Shown here: piece after piece, positions 1 to 7,661 of the stretch
How the letters are laid out: each line of letters opens with the position of its first letter
Numbering within the stretch: the first letter of the stretch is position 1
DNA from: an uncultured Muribaculaceae bacterium
GTDB taxonomy: Bacteria; Bacteroidota; Bacteroidia; Bacteroidales; Muribaculaceae
DNA length: 64,000 nucleotides
Direction: 5' to 3'
Assembly (NCBI GenBank): GCA_910584905.1
Contig: CAJUCQ010000079.1
Location: 1 to 64,000, forward strand
Program-made: the position numbers and the translations under genes
The notes under the pieces: generated by a model
What the model was told of the DNA's origin: nothing
Seen by the model: the letters and a program-made list of their open reading frames with translations, nothing else
The model's database searches: none

Positions 1-27
1 AGCCAATTAGTTTTATGCTAAATGGCT
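1..27. terminator. Hairpin at the window edge
   Basis: AGCCAaTTAG (1-10) pairs with CTAAaTGGCT (18-27), a ten-base stem with one A/A mismatch and a seven-base loop. It is followed by AT-rich sequence with a run of T. It may end a gene lying to the left of the window, which cannot be seen. Confidence 0.35.
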
Positions 28-121
28 GATTGTTTTATTATTGAATAACTGAATTCTTATATCGAACTCACGTTATTTATGCGCGACCCCACACGCTCAC
101 AAATACCCATCCGCCAACGCA

Positions 122-229
122 GTACGGACGTGATTCATCACGTCCGCCGCGAATAGCGCTAACTTTCAGCACTTTACCCCACGCAAAGTTAGCGTTTTGC
201 GGCGCGGGCGTGATTAATCACGTCCGTAC
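122..229. repeat. 45-base imperfect inverted repeat with internal palindromes
   Basis: The arms are 122-166 and 185-229, exactly 45 bases each, around an 18-base spacer. Both begin or end with GTACGGACGTGATT and close on CGCTAACTTT/AAAGTTAGCG; only the middle differs. Each arm also contains its own small palindrome, CGTGAT-N-ATCACG. The RNA could fold either as one long hairpin or as two small ones. Its length exceeds an ordinary terminator; it could be a REP/MITE-like repeat or a structured RNA. No coding potential is seen. Confidence 0.7.
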
Positions 230-280
230 ATTCCATTTGTAGTCAATCATTTGCCAAATAGCACTAACTGATTACAGCAA

Positions 281-343
281 AAGACTGTGTCGAATTGAAT
301 TTTTGTCCGACTTTCGGGGTCACTTCAATTACGACACAGTCTT
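281..343. terminator. Long hairpin downstream of ridA
   Basis: AAGACTGTGTCG (281-292) pairs perfectly with CGACACAGTCTT (332-343). The stem continues inward with AATTGAA/TTCAATT after a one-base bulge, leaving a loop of about 24 bases. It lies 28 bases past the ridA stop codon on the minus strand and is the likely terminator of the nine-gene glycine-cleavage operon. Confidence 0.6.
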
Positions 344-370
344 ATTATTATTATGCGTGCGCGATTCGGC

Positions 371-745
371 TTATCGCATTGCGATTACCTCGACTTCCAC
401 AAGCACATTCTTGGGAAGCGTCTTCACCGCTACGGCCGAGCGGGCGGGGTAGGGTGCCTCGAAGGCCTTCCCGTAAACTTCGTTCATTGCGGCGAAGTGG
501 TCCATATCGGCCATGAAAACGGTGGTCTTGACGACGTTGGCCATCGTCAGACCGGCTTCCGCAAGGATAGCCTTAACATTGGCGAGTGCCTGCTCCGTCT
601 GAGCCGTGATTCCTTCGGGTATTTCGCCCGTAGCGGGATTGATAGGAATTTGTCCCGAAGCGTAGACGAAGGTGCCCGTGTCGATAGCTTGGCTGTAAGG
701 TCCGATTGCGCCCGGAGCGGCGGTGGTGGCAATTACTTTTTTCAT
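371..745 (-). CDS. ridA: RidA family imine/enamine deaminase
   Basis: RidA (YjgF/YER057c/UK114) proteins hydrolyse reactive enamine/imine products of PLP enzymes, such as 2-aminoacrylate, to the keto acid and ammonia in the cytoplasm. The 124-residue length is typical. The N-terminus carries the family hallmark GAIGPYSQAI, the centre has YASGQIPINP, and the conserved C-terminal segment includes VKTTVFMADMDHFAAMNEVY and RSAVAVKTLPK. The start overlaps the stop of the upstream BrkB gene in an ATGA arrangement, so it is probably translationally coupled. It is the last gene of the glycine-cleavage operon, where a scavenger of PLP-enzyme by-products makes sense; that link is inferred. Confidence 0.95.
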   Translation of the reverse strand: MKKVIATTAAPGAIGPYSQAIDTGTFVYASGQIPINPATGEIPEGITAQTEQALANVKAILAEAGLTMANVVKTTVFMADMDHFAAMNEVYGKAFEAPYPARSAVAVKTLPKNVLVEVEVIAMR

Positions 746-2091
746 TTTGTTGAAAGTGTGTCTTTGATGTTGAGTTTTGAAAGATAGATATTGTCTGTTA
801 CCGGTGAGGTCTTGGCGTCGATTTCGGCAAAGGCGCTTTCAACCCCCGGAAAATGATCTTTGAACGAAGGGATAAAACCGTGCAGACCCATAGTGTCAAG
901 CCGACCGAGCAGATAGCCTGCGGTCATCTTCTCGGGTAGTTGCGACAGCTGATACCCGAGCGTGTTCTTTTTCGCGTCAATTACGACCTGAGCGAAAATT
1001 CCTGCCTGTACGAGATGGATGCAGATTTCATTTACAAGTCGCGCGGGAATATCATACTTCTCTGTGATTTCAAGCGAAGTCACTGCCGGATGCTCCGTGC
1101 CGAAGCGTTGCGTCACGAGGGCCGCCACGGCAACATAAGCCTTGCGCCGATAGAGCGGAGCCATATTGCGGATTTCCTCGTCGAAACTGAAACTGAAAAT
1201 GTTCTCCGACGAATAGCACACCACCGCACCCGCAAGCGTTATCATCCACACGAGCTGAAGCCATATCAGCAACAGCGGAAGAAACGAAAACGACCCGTAG
1301 ATTGCATTATAACGCGAAACGTACATCTGCCCCGTCACGAATACCCACTGCACGGCCAAAAAACCGATGCCGGCGATAGTCCCCGCGACAAGCGCGTTTT
1401 TTACACTGACGTGTGTGTTGGGAATAAGCAGATACACTGCCGAAAAAAACAGGAAGGTCAGTATCCACGACACTATTTCGAGAATCCACGAAATCACGGG
1501 CGTCATAAACGAAAAACCGAAAATGCTGTTGAGCGTCGAACTCATCATCAGGTTGATGCCGCTTACGCAGATAATCAGAATGGGAAGAATCATCAGAAAC
1601 GACGTGTAGTCGCTGATTTTGCGCCAGATGTTGCGCCCTTCCTTGACTCCCCAGATGGAGTTGAACGTGTCTTCGGTGTTGCCTATAAGCGAGATGAGTG
1701 TGTAGAGGAGGAATATGATGCCCACCCCCACAAAAAGCCCTTCGGAAGCTTGATTGAGATACGAGTCTACAAAATTCCACGCGTAGTTGATAGCCGTCTT
1801 TTGGGCGGGGAAGAGCTTGTACAGCTCCATTTCGACGTAGCTCTGGAAGCCGAACCCGCGGGCGATGGCAAGCAGAAGCGCAAGGGCCGGCACAAGCGCA
1901 AGGAGCGTGCGGTAGGTCATCGCGCAGGCCTGCGTCTGCACATCGCCGCTCATAAACGTGCGCACCGACAGGTTGAGCGTCTTCGCAAGCGTCACCCACC
2001 ATTTCTGGCGCGAGTCGCTCCATACGCCGCGCGACCCGTAATCCCACAGCCGCAGGGCCTTGTCTTTGATTTTGTCGATTCGTAAAGTCAT
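742..2091 (-). CDS. YihY/BrkB family inner-membrane protein
   Basis: This 449-residue protein belongs to the YihY/BrkB (formerly 'ribonuclease BN') family of multi-spanning membrane proteins, whose biochemical role is unsettled. About six hydrophobic segments lie between residues 60 and 300. The family pattern of a short cytoplasmic N-terminus followed by ACAMTYRTLLALVP is visible, as are the GSFSFLPLLLIWLQ and WMITLAGAVV stretches of the last two helices. A soluble C-terminal extension of about 130 residues follows and looks like a winged-helix-type region. It sits between the Ntn hydrolase and ridA with ATGA overlaps on both sides, so its expression is tied to the glycine-cleavage genes; a functional connection is unknown. 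Confidence 0.88.
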   Translation of the reverse strand: MTLRIDKIKDKALRLWDYGSRGVWSDSRQKWWVTLAKTLNLSVRTFMSGDVQTQACAMTYRTLLALVPALALLLAIARGFGFQSYVEMELYKLFPAQKTAINYAWNFVDSYLNQASEGLFVGVGIIFLLYTLISLIGNTEDTFNSIWGVKEGRNIWRKISDYTSFLMILPILIICVSGINLMMSSTLNSIFGFSFMTPVISWILEIVSWILTFLFFSAVYLLIPNTHVSVKNALVAGTIAGIGFLAVQWVFVTGQMYVSRYNAIYGSFSFLPLLLIWLQLVWMITLAGAVVCYSSENIFSFSFDEEIRNMAPLYRRKAYVAVAALVTQRFGTEHPAVTSLEITEKYDIPARLVNEICIHLVQAGIFAQVVIDAKKNTLGYQLSQLPEKMTAGYLLGRLDTMGLHGFIPSFKDHFPGVESAFAEIDAKTSPVTDNIYLSKLNIKDTLSTK

Positions 2092-3125
2092 TGTTTCATC
2101 AGTTCTCTCAGTTTGTCGAGGTCGATACGGTCGGCGCGCCCGCCTCCTTTCTTTTTTATGAACACTTGGTCGCGGAGCGCGTTTGCCTCGCGCGAGGCCG
2201 AAGAGTCATGGCCCGGAAGGTCGGCGCCGAGTCGTGGCGGAATGTCGCCGAGGCTGACGGTGGCCGGCTTGGCAAGCGGCGGATAGCCGAGCGCCGCACG
2301 CATGCGCATGCCCTCGGCAGGAGATTCGTCCGCAAGAACGCCCTCGATTACGATACTCGCGGTAGAAATCTTTCGCGGGATAAAATCCTTGTCCTCCACG
2401 ATGCGGTCGCCGTCTTTGAGCAGGTCGCGACCTATGCCCGAGTGGTAAAACGACCGCGACACCGTGTCCGTCAGCAACTCGGGCGTCAGGCCTCCCGAGG
2501 CAATCGTGCTGTCAAGGAGCGCGTGCGCACTCTCATATCTGATATAACCGCGGCCGGTTCCGTTCTGTTTGCCGCTGATGGAAAAATTGGTGCGGATAAG
2601 ACATCCGCCCGTCGATTCGTCAGCGTCATAGCGGCGATAGCCGTGGTCGTAAGTCTCGAAATATGCGGCCTGCCCCATTCCGTCAATTACTCCGAAATTG
2701 GCCTGAACGCCGAGCGGGCGCGGGAGCGTGTCGAGCAGCGTTGCGAAATCGTCGACGCTACGGCAGCGGCGCAAGGCCGCGCTCATCACCAAAGCCTCGC
2801 GGTCCTTGTACGCCGTAGTGTCAGGCGCGAGGTTGTAGCTTGCCGTGTTCATTATCGCAAAGCCGGCATCGTTCATGCCCGTCCACGCCTCGGCAAGCAG
2901 GCTGTCGCCGGCGTTGAAAAGCCCCACATATCCGAATTCTCCCGCCGCACGGGCTTCGACGCGCGCAAGGAAATTCGACGGCGCGCCCGTGTCGCGGTGC
3001 TTCCACAGCATGGGCCGTCCGGAGGCCGTCGCCTTGCCCGTGGCCACAAGCGACGTGCAGCAGACGGCAGGCATGAAACTCATGCTTGCCGTCGCTAAAG
3101 TCAGTATAAGGCGGCGAAGTCTCAT
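2088..3125 (-). CDS. Secreted Ntn hydrolase (C45/choloylglycine-hydrolase-like)
   Basis: This predicted 345-residue periplasmic amide hydrolase belongs to the N-terminal-nucleophile superfamily. The ATG at 3125 is chosen because it overlaps the lpdA stop as ATGA and yields a clean signal peptide of about 22 residues. The signal ends at tandem cysteines (Cys22-Cys23) followed by TSLVATG. A cysteine exposed as the new N-terminus is the nucleophile in this superfamily. Supporting motifs are LWKHRDTG (the Arg-Asp pair), WTGMNDAGFAIMNTAS, NFGVIDG and LIRTNFSISG. Such enzymes cut amide bonds of N-acyl amino acids, beta-lactams, bile salts or carcinine. The substrate cannot be read from sequence, but linkage to glycine cleavage suggests an N-acyl-glycine-type conjugate. 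A lipoprotein anchored at Cys22 is less likely because the preceding residues are not a standard lipobox. Confidence 0.78.
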   Translation of the reverse strand: MRLRRLILTLATASMSFMPAVCCTSLVATGKATASGRPMLWKHRDTGAPSNFLARVEARAAGEFGYVGLFNAGDSLLAEAWTGMNDAGFAIMNTASYNLAPDTTAYKDREALVMSAALRRCRSVDDFATLLDTLPRPLGVQANFGVIDGMGQAAYFETYDHGYRRYDADESTGGCLIRTNFSISGKQNGTGRGYIRYESAHALLDSTIASGGLTPELLTDTVSRSFYHSGIGRDLLKDGDRIVEDKDFIPRKISTASIVIEGVLADESPAEGMRMRAALGYPPLAKPATVSLGDIPPRLGADLPGHDSSASREANALRDQVFIKKKGGGRADRIDLDKLRELMKQ

Positions 3126-4387
3126 CGGCATTTCGCGCAGGCCGAGCTGAAGACCTCGCACAAGGTCGGATGTGGATGAATCACGCGTGTGCCAACTGTC
3201 GTCGCGTCGAGACCGGCGGCAATGGCGAGAGTGGCTTCGCCTATTATGCTGTCGGCGGCCGCGCCTACGATGTGAACGCCGAGGATACGGCCGCTCGCGC
3301 GCTCGGAAAGAACCTTGACGAATCCCTCGGGCGTGTCGTCGGCCATGGCTTTGCCGTTGCCGGCATACATCGTTTTGCCGCAGGCGTAGTCAATTCCTTC
3401 GGCGGCAAGCCCCTCTTCCGTGCGCCCCGTCCACGCGCAGGGCGGATGGGTGAACACCACCGACGGCATCGCTTCCATTGCCACCTGCAAGCCTCTTGCC
3501 ACCCGGCCTTGGGCCGATGCAGCATGAGCCAGCAGACAGCGCCCGTTGCAGTCGCCGATGGCATAGATGCCCTTGGCGGTAGTCTCCATCGTCGCGGCGT
3601 CTGTCTTGATGAAGCCCTTGGCGTCGAGTTCGACTCCGGCCTCGAGGCAACCCTCGGGCACAACAGCCTTGCGCCCGACGGCCATCACAACCATGTCGGC
3701 TTCTATGGCAGCAGGCCCTTTCTTGCCCTCGTATTCGACGGTGTAGCCCGCTTTCACGGCCTTGACGGCCGCGCCCGTGACAAATGTTATGCCGCGGCGT
3801 TTGAGCAGGCTTTGAAGGCGTTTGGCTATCTCCTTGTCGGCGGTGGGAAGTATCTCCTTGCAGTATTCGATGACGGTCACTTCCGCGCCTTTGTCGGCAA
3901 GGATGCAGGCAAATTCAAGACCTATTACGCCGCCCCCGATTATGGCCACACGTCCCGGAATCTCCTCCGAGGCGAGAAGCTGTGTTGAGTCGAGTGCCAG
4001 CTCGGCCCCCGGGATGTCGAGCCGCGACGGCTCCGAGCCGGTGGCGATATAAATAGAGTCGGCGGTCAGCTCGTCGGCTCCGGCCGATACGGTGAGCCCC
4101 GGCTTCAGCTTGGCGTTGGCCTTGATATAGTCGACATCTTTAAGCACCGCGCGGACACTTTCGCGCAACTCGGCGATGACGGCATTCGCCCGCGAGGCGG
4201 ATTCGCCCCAAGGAGCGGTCCCCGAACTGCAAAGCGCCTTCGTCGGGATACAGCCGCGGTTGAGGCAGGTGCCCCCCGGTTCGTCGCGCTCGATGATGGC
4301 CGTGCGTTTTCCGGCGGCGGCGAGGGCCGCGGCGAGCTCATAGCCGCCCGGACCTGCGCCGATTACAATTGCGTCATATTTTTTCAT
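3122..4387 (-). CDS. lpdA: Dihydrolipoyl dehydrogenase (glycine cleavage L-protein)
   Basis: This FAD-dependent enzyme reoxidises the dihydrolipoyl arm of GcvH, passing electrons to NAD+. The 421 residues contain the FAD-binding GAGPGGYELA, the redox-active disulfide GGTCLNRGCIPTK, the NAD-binding GGGVIGLEFA, the FAD-binding AIGDCNG and the catalytic His-Glu dyad in HPHPTLCEVF near the C-terminus. It is about 40 residues shorter than common LpdA proteins, mainly between the disulfide and IYIATGSEP. The interface motif usually read as THPExAxVGxTE is here THPPCAWTGRTEE. It follows gcvPB by 24 bases, so it is most likely the dedicated L-protein rather than a general pyruvate dehydrogenase E3. 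Confidence 0.93.
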   Translation of the reverse strand: MKKYDAIVIGAGPGGYELAAALAAAGKRTAIIERDEPGGTCLNRGCIPTKALCSSGTAPWGESASRANAVIAELRESVRAVLKDVDYIKANAKLKPGLTVSAGADELTADSIYIATGSEPSRLDIPGAELALDSTQLLASEEIPGRVAIIGGGVIGLEFACILADKGAEVTVIEYCKEILPTADKEIAKRLQSLLKRRGITFVTGAAVKAVKAGYTVEYEGKKGPAAIEADMVVMAVGRKAVVPEGCLEAGVELDAKGFIKTDAATMETTAKGIYAIGDCNGRCLLAHAASAQGRVARGLQVAMEAMPSVVFTHPPCAWTGRTEEGLAAEGIDYACGKTMYAGNGKAMADDTPEGFVKVLSERASGRILGVHIVGAAADSIIGEATLAIAAGLDATTVGTRVIHPHPTLCEVFSSACAKCR

Positions 4388-4411
4388 TTGGCTTGTGCTT
4401 GGAAGGTGATT

Positions 4412-5911
4412 TCAAGACCGCCCGGACGTAAGCGCCGCATACGTAAGCGCCGGATGGAGGGCCGCTTCATTTTCGTCGGGATGCCGCACCGGAGTGTTGT
4501 GCGGCGCGGTTTTGAGTGTCTCGGGAGCTTCTGCGGCCTCGCGGGCGATTTCACGCATCGCCGCGATGAAGGCGTCGAGCGTCTCGCGGCTTTCGGTCTC
4601 CGTAGGCTCGATCATCAGCGATTCGTGGAACAGTAGCGGGAAATAAATCGTAGGCGCGTGGAAGCCCATGTCGAGCAGGCGCTTGGCCACATTCATCGTT
4701 GTGCATCCCGTCGACTTGTCCTTAAGCCCGTCGAACACGAATTCGTGCTTGCACGGCCCGGGAATCGGCAGGGCATATACGTCGCTCAGCGAGTTCATGA
4801 CGTAGTTGGCGTTCAGGCAGGCCAGCGGTCCCACTTGTTCGATGTCCTTGCCCATGCTCAGGATATAAGCGAGGGCTTTGGCATACACTGCGAAATTGCC
4901 GAGCCACGAGCTTACGCGCCCGAGCGGGTCAAGCTCAAGCACTTCGCGCAGGCTTTCGTTGTCGCTGTCGACCACGCTGTAGCTGCCGTCGGCTTCGCGG
5001 ACCACCCGCGGGAGCGGCAGATATTTCTCCAGCCCCTCGCGCACCCCGACGGGACCCGCGCCGGGGCCGCCACCGCCGTGAGGTGTCGAGAAGGTCTTGT
5101 GCAGATTTATGTGCATCACGTCGAAGCCCATATCGCCGGGACGCGCAACGCCGAGGAGGGCATTGAGATTAGCCCCGTCGTAATACATGAGCGCGCCGCA
5201 TGAATGGACGGCATCGGCGATGGCGGGAATATTTTTCTCGAACATCCCCACGGTGTTGGGGTTTGTCATCATCACGGCGGCGACGTCGCTCCCGAGCTTC
5301 GAACGCAGGTCTTCGACGTCTACCGTGCCGTCAGCGAGGCTTTTACACTCGACGACGTCGTAGCCGGCGATTGCCGCCGACGCCGGGTTTGTCCCGTGAG
5401 CCGAATCGGGCACTATCACCTTGCGGCGCATCGCACCCTCGCCCCGCGATTTGTGGTAGCTGCGGATTACCATCAGCCCCGTCAGCTCGCCGTGTGCACC
5501 GGCGTATGGGTTGAGGCTGAATTCGCTCATTCCGCCGATTTCCGAGAGTGCACGCTGGAGGCGGTGGTAGATTTCAAGTGCGCCCTGAACCGTCGACGCC
5601 GGTTGTGCCGGATGCAAGGGCCCGAGTCCGGCGTCCGCCGGAGCGGCTTCGTTGACCTTGGGATTGTATTTCATCGTGCACGACCCCAAGGGGTAGAAGC
5701 CCGTGTCGACACCGAAGTTGTTGGTCGACGAATTCGTGTAGTGTCTTACCACCGTGGGCTCGTCGGTCTCGGGAAGCGACGGCGCTTCTTCGCGGGCATA
5801 GCGCGCGCTGACCCTGAAGGCCTGTCCTGACGTGTATTTCGGGAGAGAATGGCCTTTGCGTCCCGGACGCGAAAGCTCGAATATCAGTTTGGAATATAGT
5901 TGGCTGTTCAT
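4412..5911 (-). CDS. gcvPB: Glycine dehydrogenase (decarboxylating) subunit 2
   Basis: This is the catalytic half of the two-subunit P-protein. It decarboxylates glycine on PLP and transfers the methylamine to the lipoyl arm of GcvH. The PLP lysine lies in INLHKTFSTPHGGGGPG at about residue 272. Other conserved stretches are FYPLGSCTMKYNPK near the N-terminus, DSAHGTNPAS and MMTNPNTVG. Its 499 residues match the family. The ATG overlaps the gcvPA stop as ATGA, so the two subunits are probably made in equal amounts by coupled translation. Confidence 0.96.
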   Translation of the reverse strand: MNSQLYSKLIFELSRPGRKGHSLPKYTSGQAFRVSARYAREEAPSLPETDEPTVVRHYTNSSTNNFGVDTGFYPLGSCTMKYNPKVNEAAPADAGLGPLHPAQPASTVQGALEIYHRLQRALSEIGGMSEFSLNPYAGAHGELTGLMVIRSYHKSRGEGAMRRKVIVPDSAHGTNPASAAIAGYDVVECKSLADGTVDVEDLRSKLGSDVAAVMMTNPNTVGMFEKNIPAIADAVHSCGALMYYDGANLNALLGVARPGDMGFDVMHINLHKTFSTPHGGGGPGAGPVGVREGLEKYLPLPRVVREADGSYSVVDSDNESLREVLELDPLGRVSSWLGNFAVYAKALAYILSMGKDIEQVGPLACLNANYVMNSLSDVYALPIPGPCKHEFVFDGLKDKSTGCTTMNVAKRLLDMGFHAPTIYFPLLFHESLMIEPTETESRETLDAFIAAMREIAREAAEAPETLKTAPHNTPVRHPDENEAALHPALTYAALTSGRS

Positions 5912-7239
5912 AGGGCTTTTACGGCTTCTACATAGTTTTCAACGTCTTCGGCAGTACACATTTCGGTGGCGCATACGAGCAGCTCGCGCTCGGTGAGCGC
6001 TTTGCCGGCGAGAATGCCGCGGCGCAGGCAGGCCTTGAGCACATCGTCGGTCGTAAGAGGCTCGAAGACGGTCATGACGCACTCGTTGAGCCACTCCTGA
6101 CCGGGATAGCGCAGGCGCATCTTGCCCGTGGCCGCGAGGCGGTCGGCGAGGTCATGGGCCACGCGGGCCGAGGTCTCGTTGACTTCGCGAAGGCCGTCGG
6201 GGCCCATGAGCGAGAGGTAGATAGCCGCATGCAAGGTCATCAGACCCTGATTCGAGCAGATATTGGATGTGGCTTTCTGGCGGCGGATATGCTGTTCGCG
6301 GGCCTGAAGAGTCAACACAAACACGCGTCGGCCGTCTTCGTCAAGGGTAGCCCCGACGATGCGGCCCGGCATTTTGCGCTTGAGCCCCTGACGGCATGCC
6401 AGATAGCCGAGTCCGGGGCCGCCGTAGTTCATGGGCAGCCCGAGGCTCTGGGCTTCGCCGCAGGCTATGTCTGCGCCCCATGCGCCTTGACTGCGGAGCA
6501 CGCCCAGCGTCACCGCAGGCGCACTCACAATCAGCAACGCTTTTGCCGCATGCACCTCGTCGGCGAGGCCTTCGAGGTCTTCAAGGATGCCGTAGTAGTT
6601 GGGCGTGGCAAGGATGACGGCGGCGACATCGCCTGCGCCAAGACGGGCCGTGAGGTCGGTGCGGTCGGTGACGCCGTCGGTGGCGCTTACAGTCTCGAGG
6701 ATGATGCCGTGGCCTTCGGCGTATGTGGCGAGCACTTGGAGCGTCGCGGGAGCGAGCGTCGCGCTGACAAGCACCCGCTTGCGCTTCTTCCCGGCGGCAA
6801 CGGCCATTATCATCGCCTCGGCCGTGGCCGTGGCGCCGTCGTACATAGAGGCGTTTGCCACGTCCATGCCTGTCAGCGACGCAATCATCGACTGGTATTC
6901 GAAAATGTATTGCAGCGTGCCCTGCGAGATTTCAGGCTGATACGGCGTGTAGGCCGTGTAGAATTCCGACCGCGACGCCAGCGCTTCGACAGCGGCCGGG
7001 CAGTAGTGGTTGTACCATCCGGCGCCGGCAAAGCAGGCGAGAGCTTCGTTTTTCTTGCCGAGGCCGCGGAAGTAGCGGCGCACATCGGCTTCGGCCATCG
7101 GGGCTCCGAGGGCGTAGCCCCCGGGCTTCAGACGCAGATTTTCCGGAATATCGGCGAACAGCTCGTCGGCGGACGTCGCGCCGCACCGCTCAAGCATGGC
7201 CCGGAGATCTTCGTCGGTGTGAGGGAGATATGGATGCAT
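5908..7239 (-). CDS. gcvPA: Glycine dehydrogenase (decarboxylating) subunit 1
   Basis: This is the non-catalytic partner of GcvPB in the heterotetrameric P-protein. A longer in-frame reading is possible, but the ATG at 7239 (MHPYLPHTDED) is preferred. It matches the family N-terminus, gives the usual length (443 residues) and leaves 13 bases after the gcvH stop. Recognisable segments are FAGAGWYNHYCPAAVEAL, PYQPEISQGTLQYIFEYQ, NASMYDGATATAEA and a C-terminal KATSNICSNQ. It lies between gcvH and gcvPB in one transcription unit. Confidence 0.95.
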   Translation of the reverse strand: MHPYLPHTDEDLRAMLERCGATSADELFADIPENLRLKPGGYALGAPMAEADVRRYFRGLGKKNEALACFAGAGWYNHYCPAAVEALASRSEFYTAYTPYQPEISQGTLQYIFEYQSMIASLTGMDVANASMYDGATATAEAMIMAVAAGKKRKRVLVSATLAPATLQVLATYAEGHGIILETVSATDGVTDRTDLTARLGAGDVAAVILATPNYYGILEDLEGLADEVHAAKALLIVSAPAVTLGVLRSQGAWGADIACGEAQSLGLPMNYGGPGLGYLACRQGLKRKMPGRIVGATLDEDGRRVFVLTLQAREQHIRRQKATSNICSNQGLMTLHAAIYLSLMGPDGLREVNETSARVAHDLADRLAATGKMRLRYPGQEWLNECVMTVFEPLTTDDVLKACLRRGILAGKALTERELLVCATEMCTAEDVENYVEAVKAL

Positions 7240-7252
7240 ACGCGGGCGGGAT

Positions 7253-7615
7253 TTACTTCGTGCAGAATTCGGCGTATCGGGTCTCGTCCATGAGCTTGTC
7301 AAGCTCGGCGGGGTCGCTGATGCTTACCTTGACAATCCAGTTGGCGAGCGGGTCGGCGTTGATGAGGGTGGGGTCGTCTTCAAGAGCTTCGTTGACTTCG
7401 AGAACTTTGCCGCTTACGGGCGAGAAAAGGTCGCTGGCGGCCTTGCGGCTTTCGATAGCGCCGAATTCTTCGCCTGCGGTGAGTTCATCGCCTTCTTCGG
7501 GGGTGTCGACGTAGGTGACGACGCCGAGTTCTTTGGCGGCAAAGGGCGAAATGCCGATGTAGCCTTCGTTGCCTTCTACGCGGATATATTCGTGGGTGGG
7601 GAGGTATTTAATCAT
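7253..7615 (-). CDS. gcvH: Glycine cleavage system H protein
   Basis: This is the lipoyl-carrier protein that shuttles the methylamine intermediate among P-, T- and L-proteins. At 120 residues, it has the lipoylation motif ESRKAASDLFSP with Lys58 as the modified residue, and the fold signatures GISPFAAKELG near the N-terminus and NADPLANWIVKV near the C-terminus. The usual Val before the lysine is replaced by Arg (ESRK rather than ESVK). Lipoylation is probably carried out by the lipoate-protein ligase at the head of the same operon. Confidence 0.97.
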   Translation of the reverse strand: MIKYLPTHEYIRVEGNEGYIGISPFAAKELGVVTYVDTPEEGDELTAGEEFGAIESRKAASDLFSPVSGKVLEVNEALEDDPTLINADPLANWIVKVSISDPAELDKLMDETRYAEFCTK

Positions 7616-7661
7616 GACTGTAAGTGTTTTGGATGGTGTGGATTAGGTATTGATTGTCGGA

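Larger units (their letters stand above)
28..370. other. Non-coding, inverted-repeat-rich region
   Basis: I see no convincing gene here. Short frames at 295-516 and 353-787 run antisense to ridA and look like neither a protein family nor normal codon use. The region holds two large inverted repeats, annotated separately. The words AATAGCGCTAACT (about 153-165) and AATAGCACTAACT (about 257-269) form a near-identical direct repeat, suggesting that the region grew by duplication of a small element. Confidence 0.6.

Noticed and set aside
1..370. The inverted repeats as a CRISPR array or insertion sequence end
   Set aside because: There are no regularly spaced direct repeats, no transposase gene and no target-site duplication visible.
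940..2085. A 381-residue frame on the plus strand
   Set aside because: Antisense to the BrkB/YihY gene, whose membrane helices and family motifs are clear.
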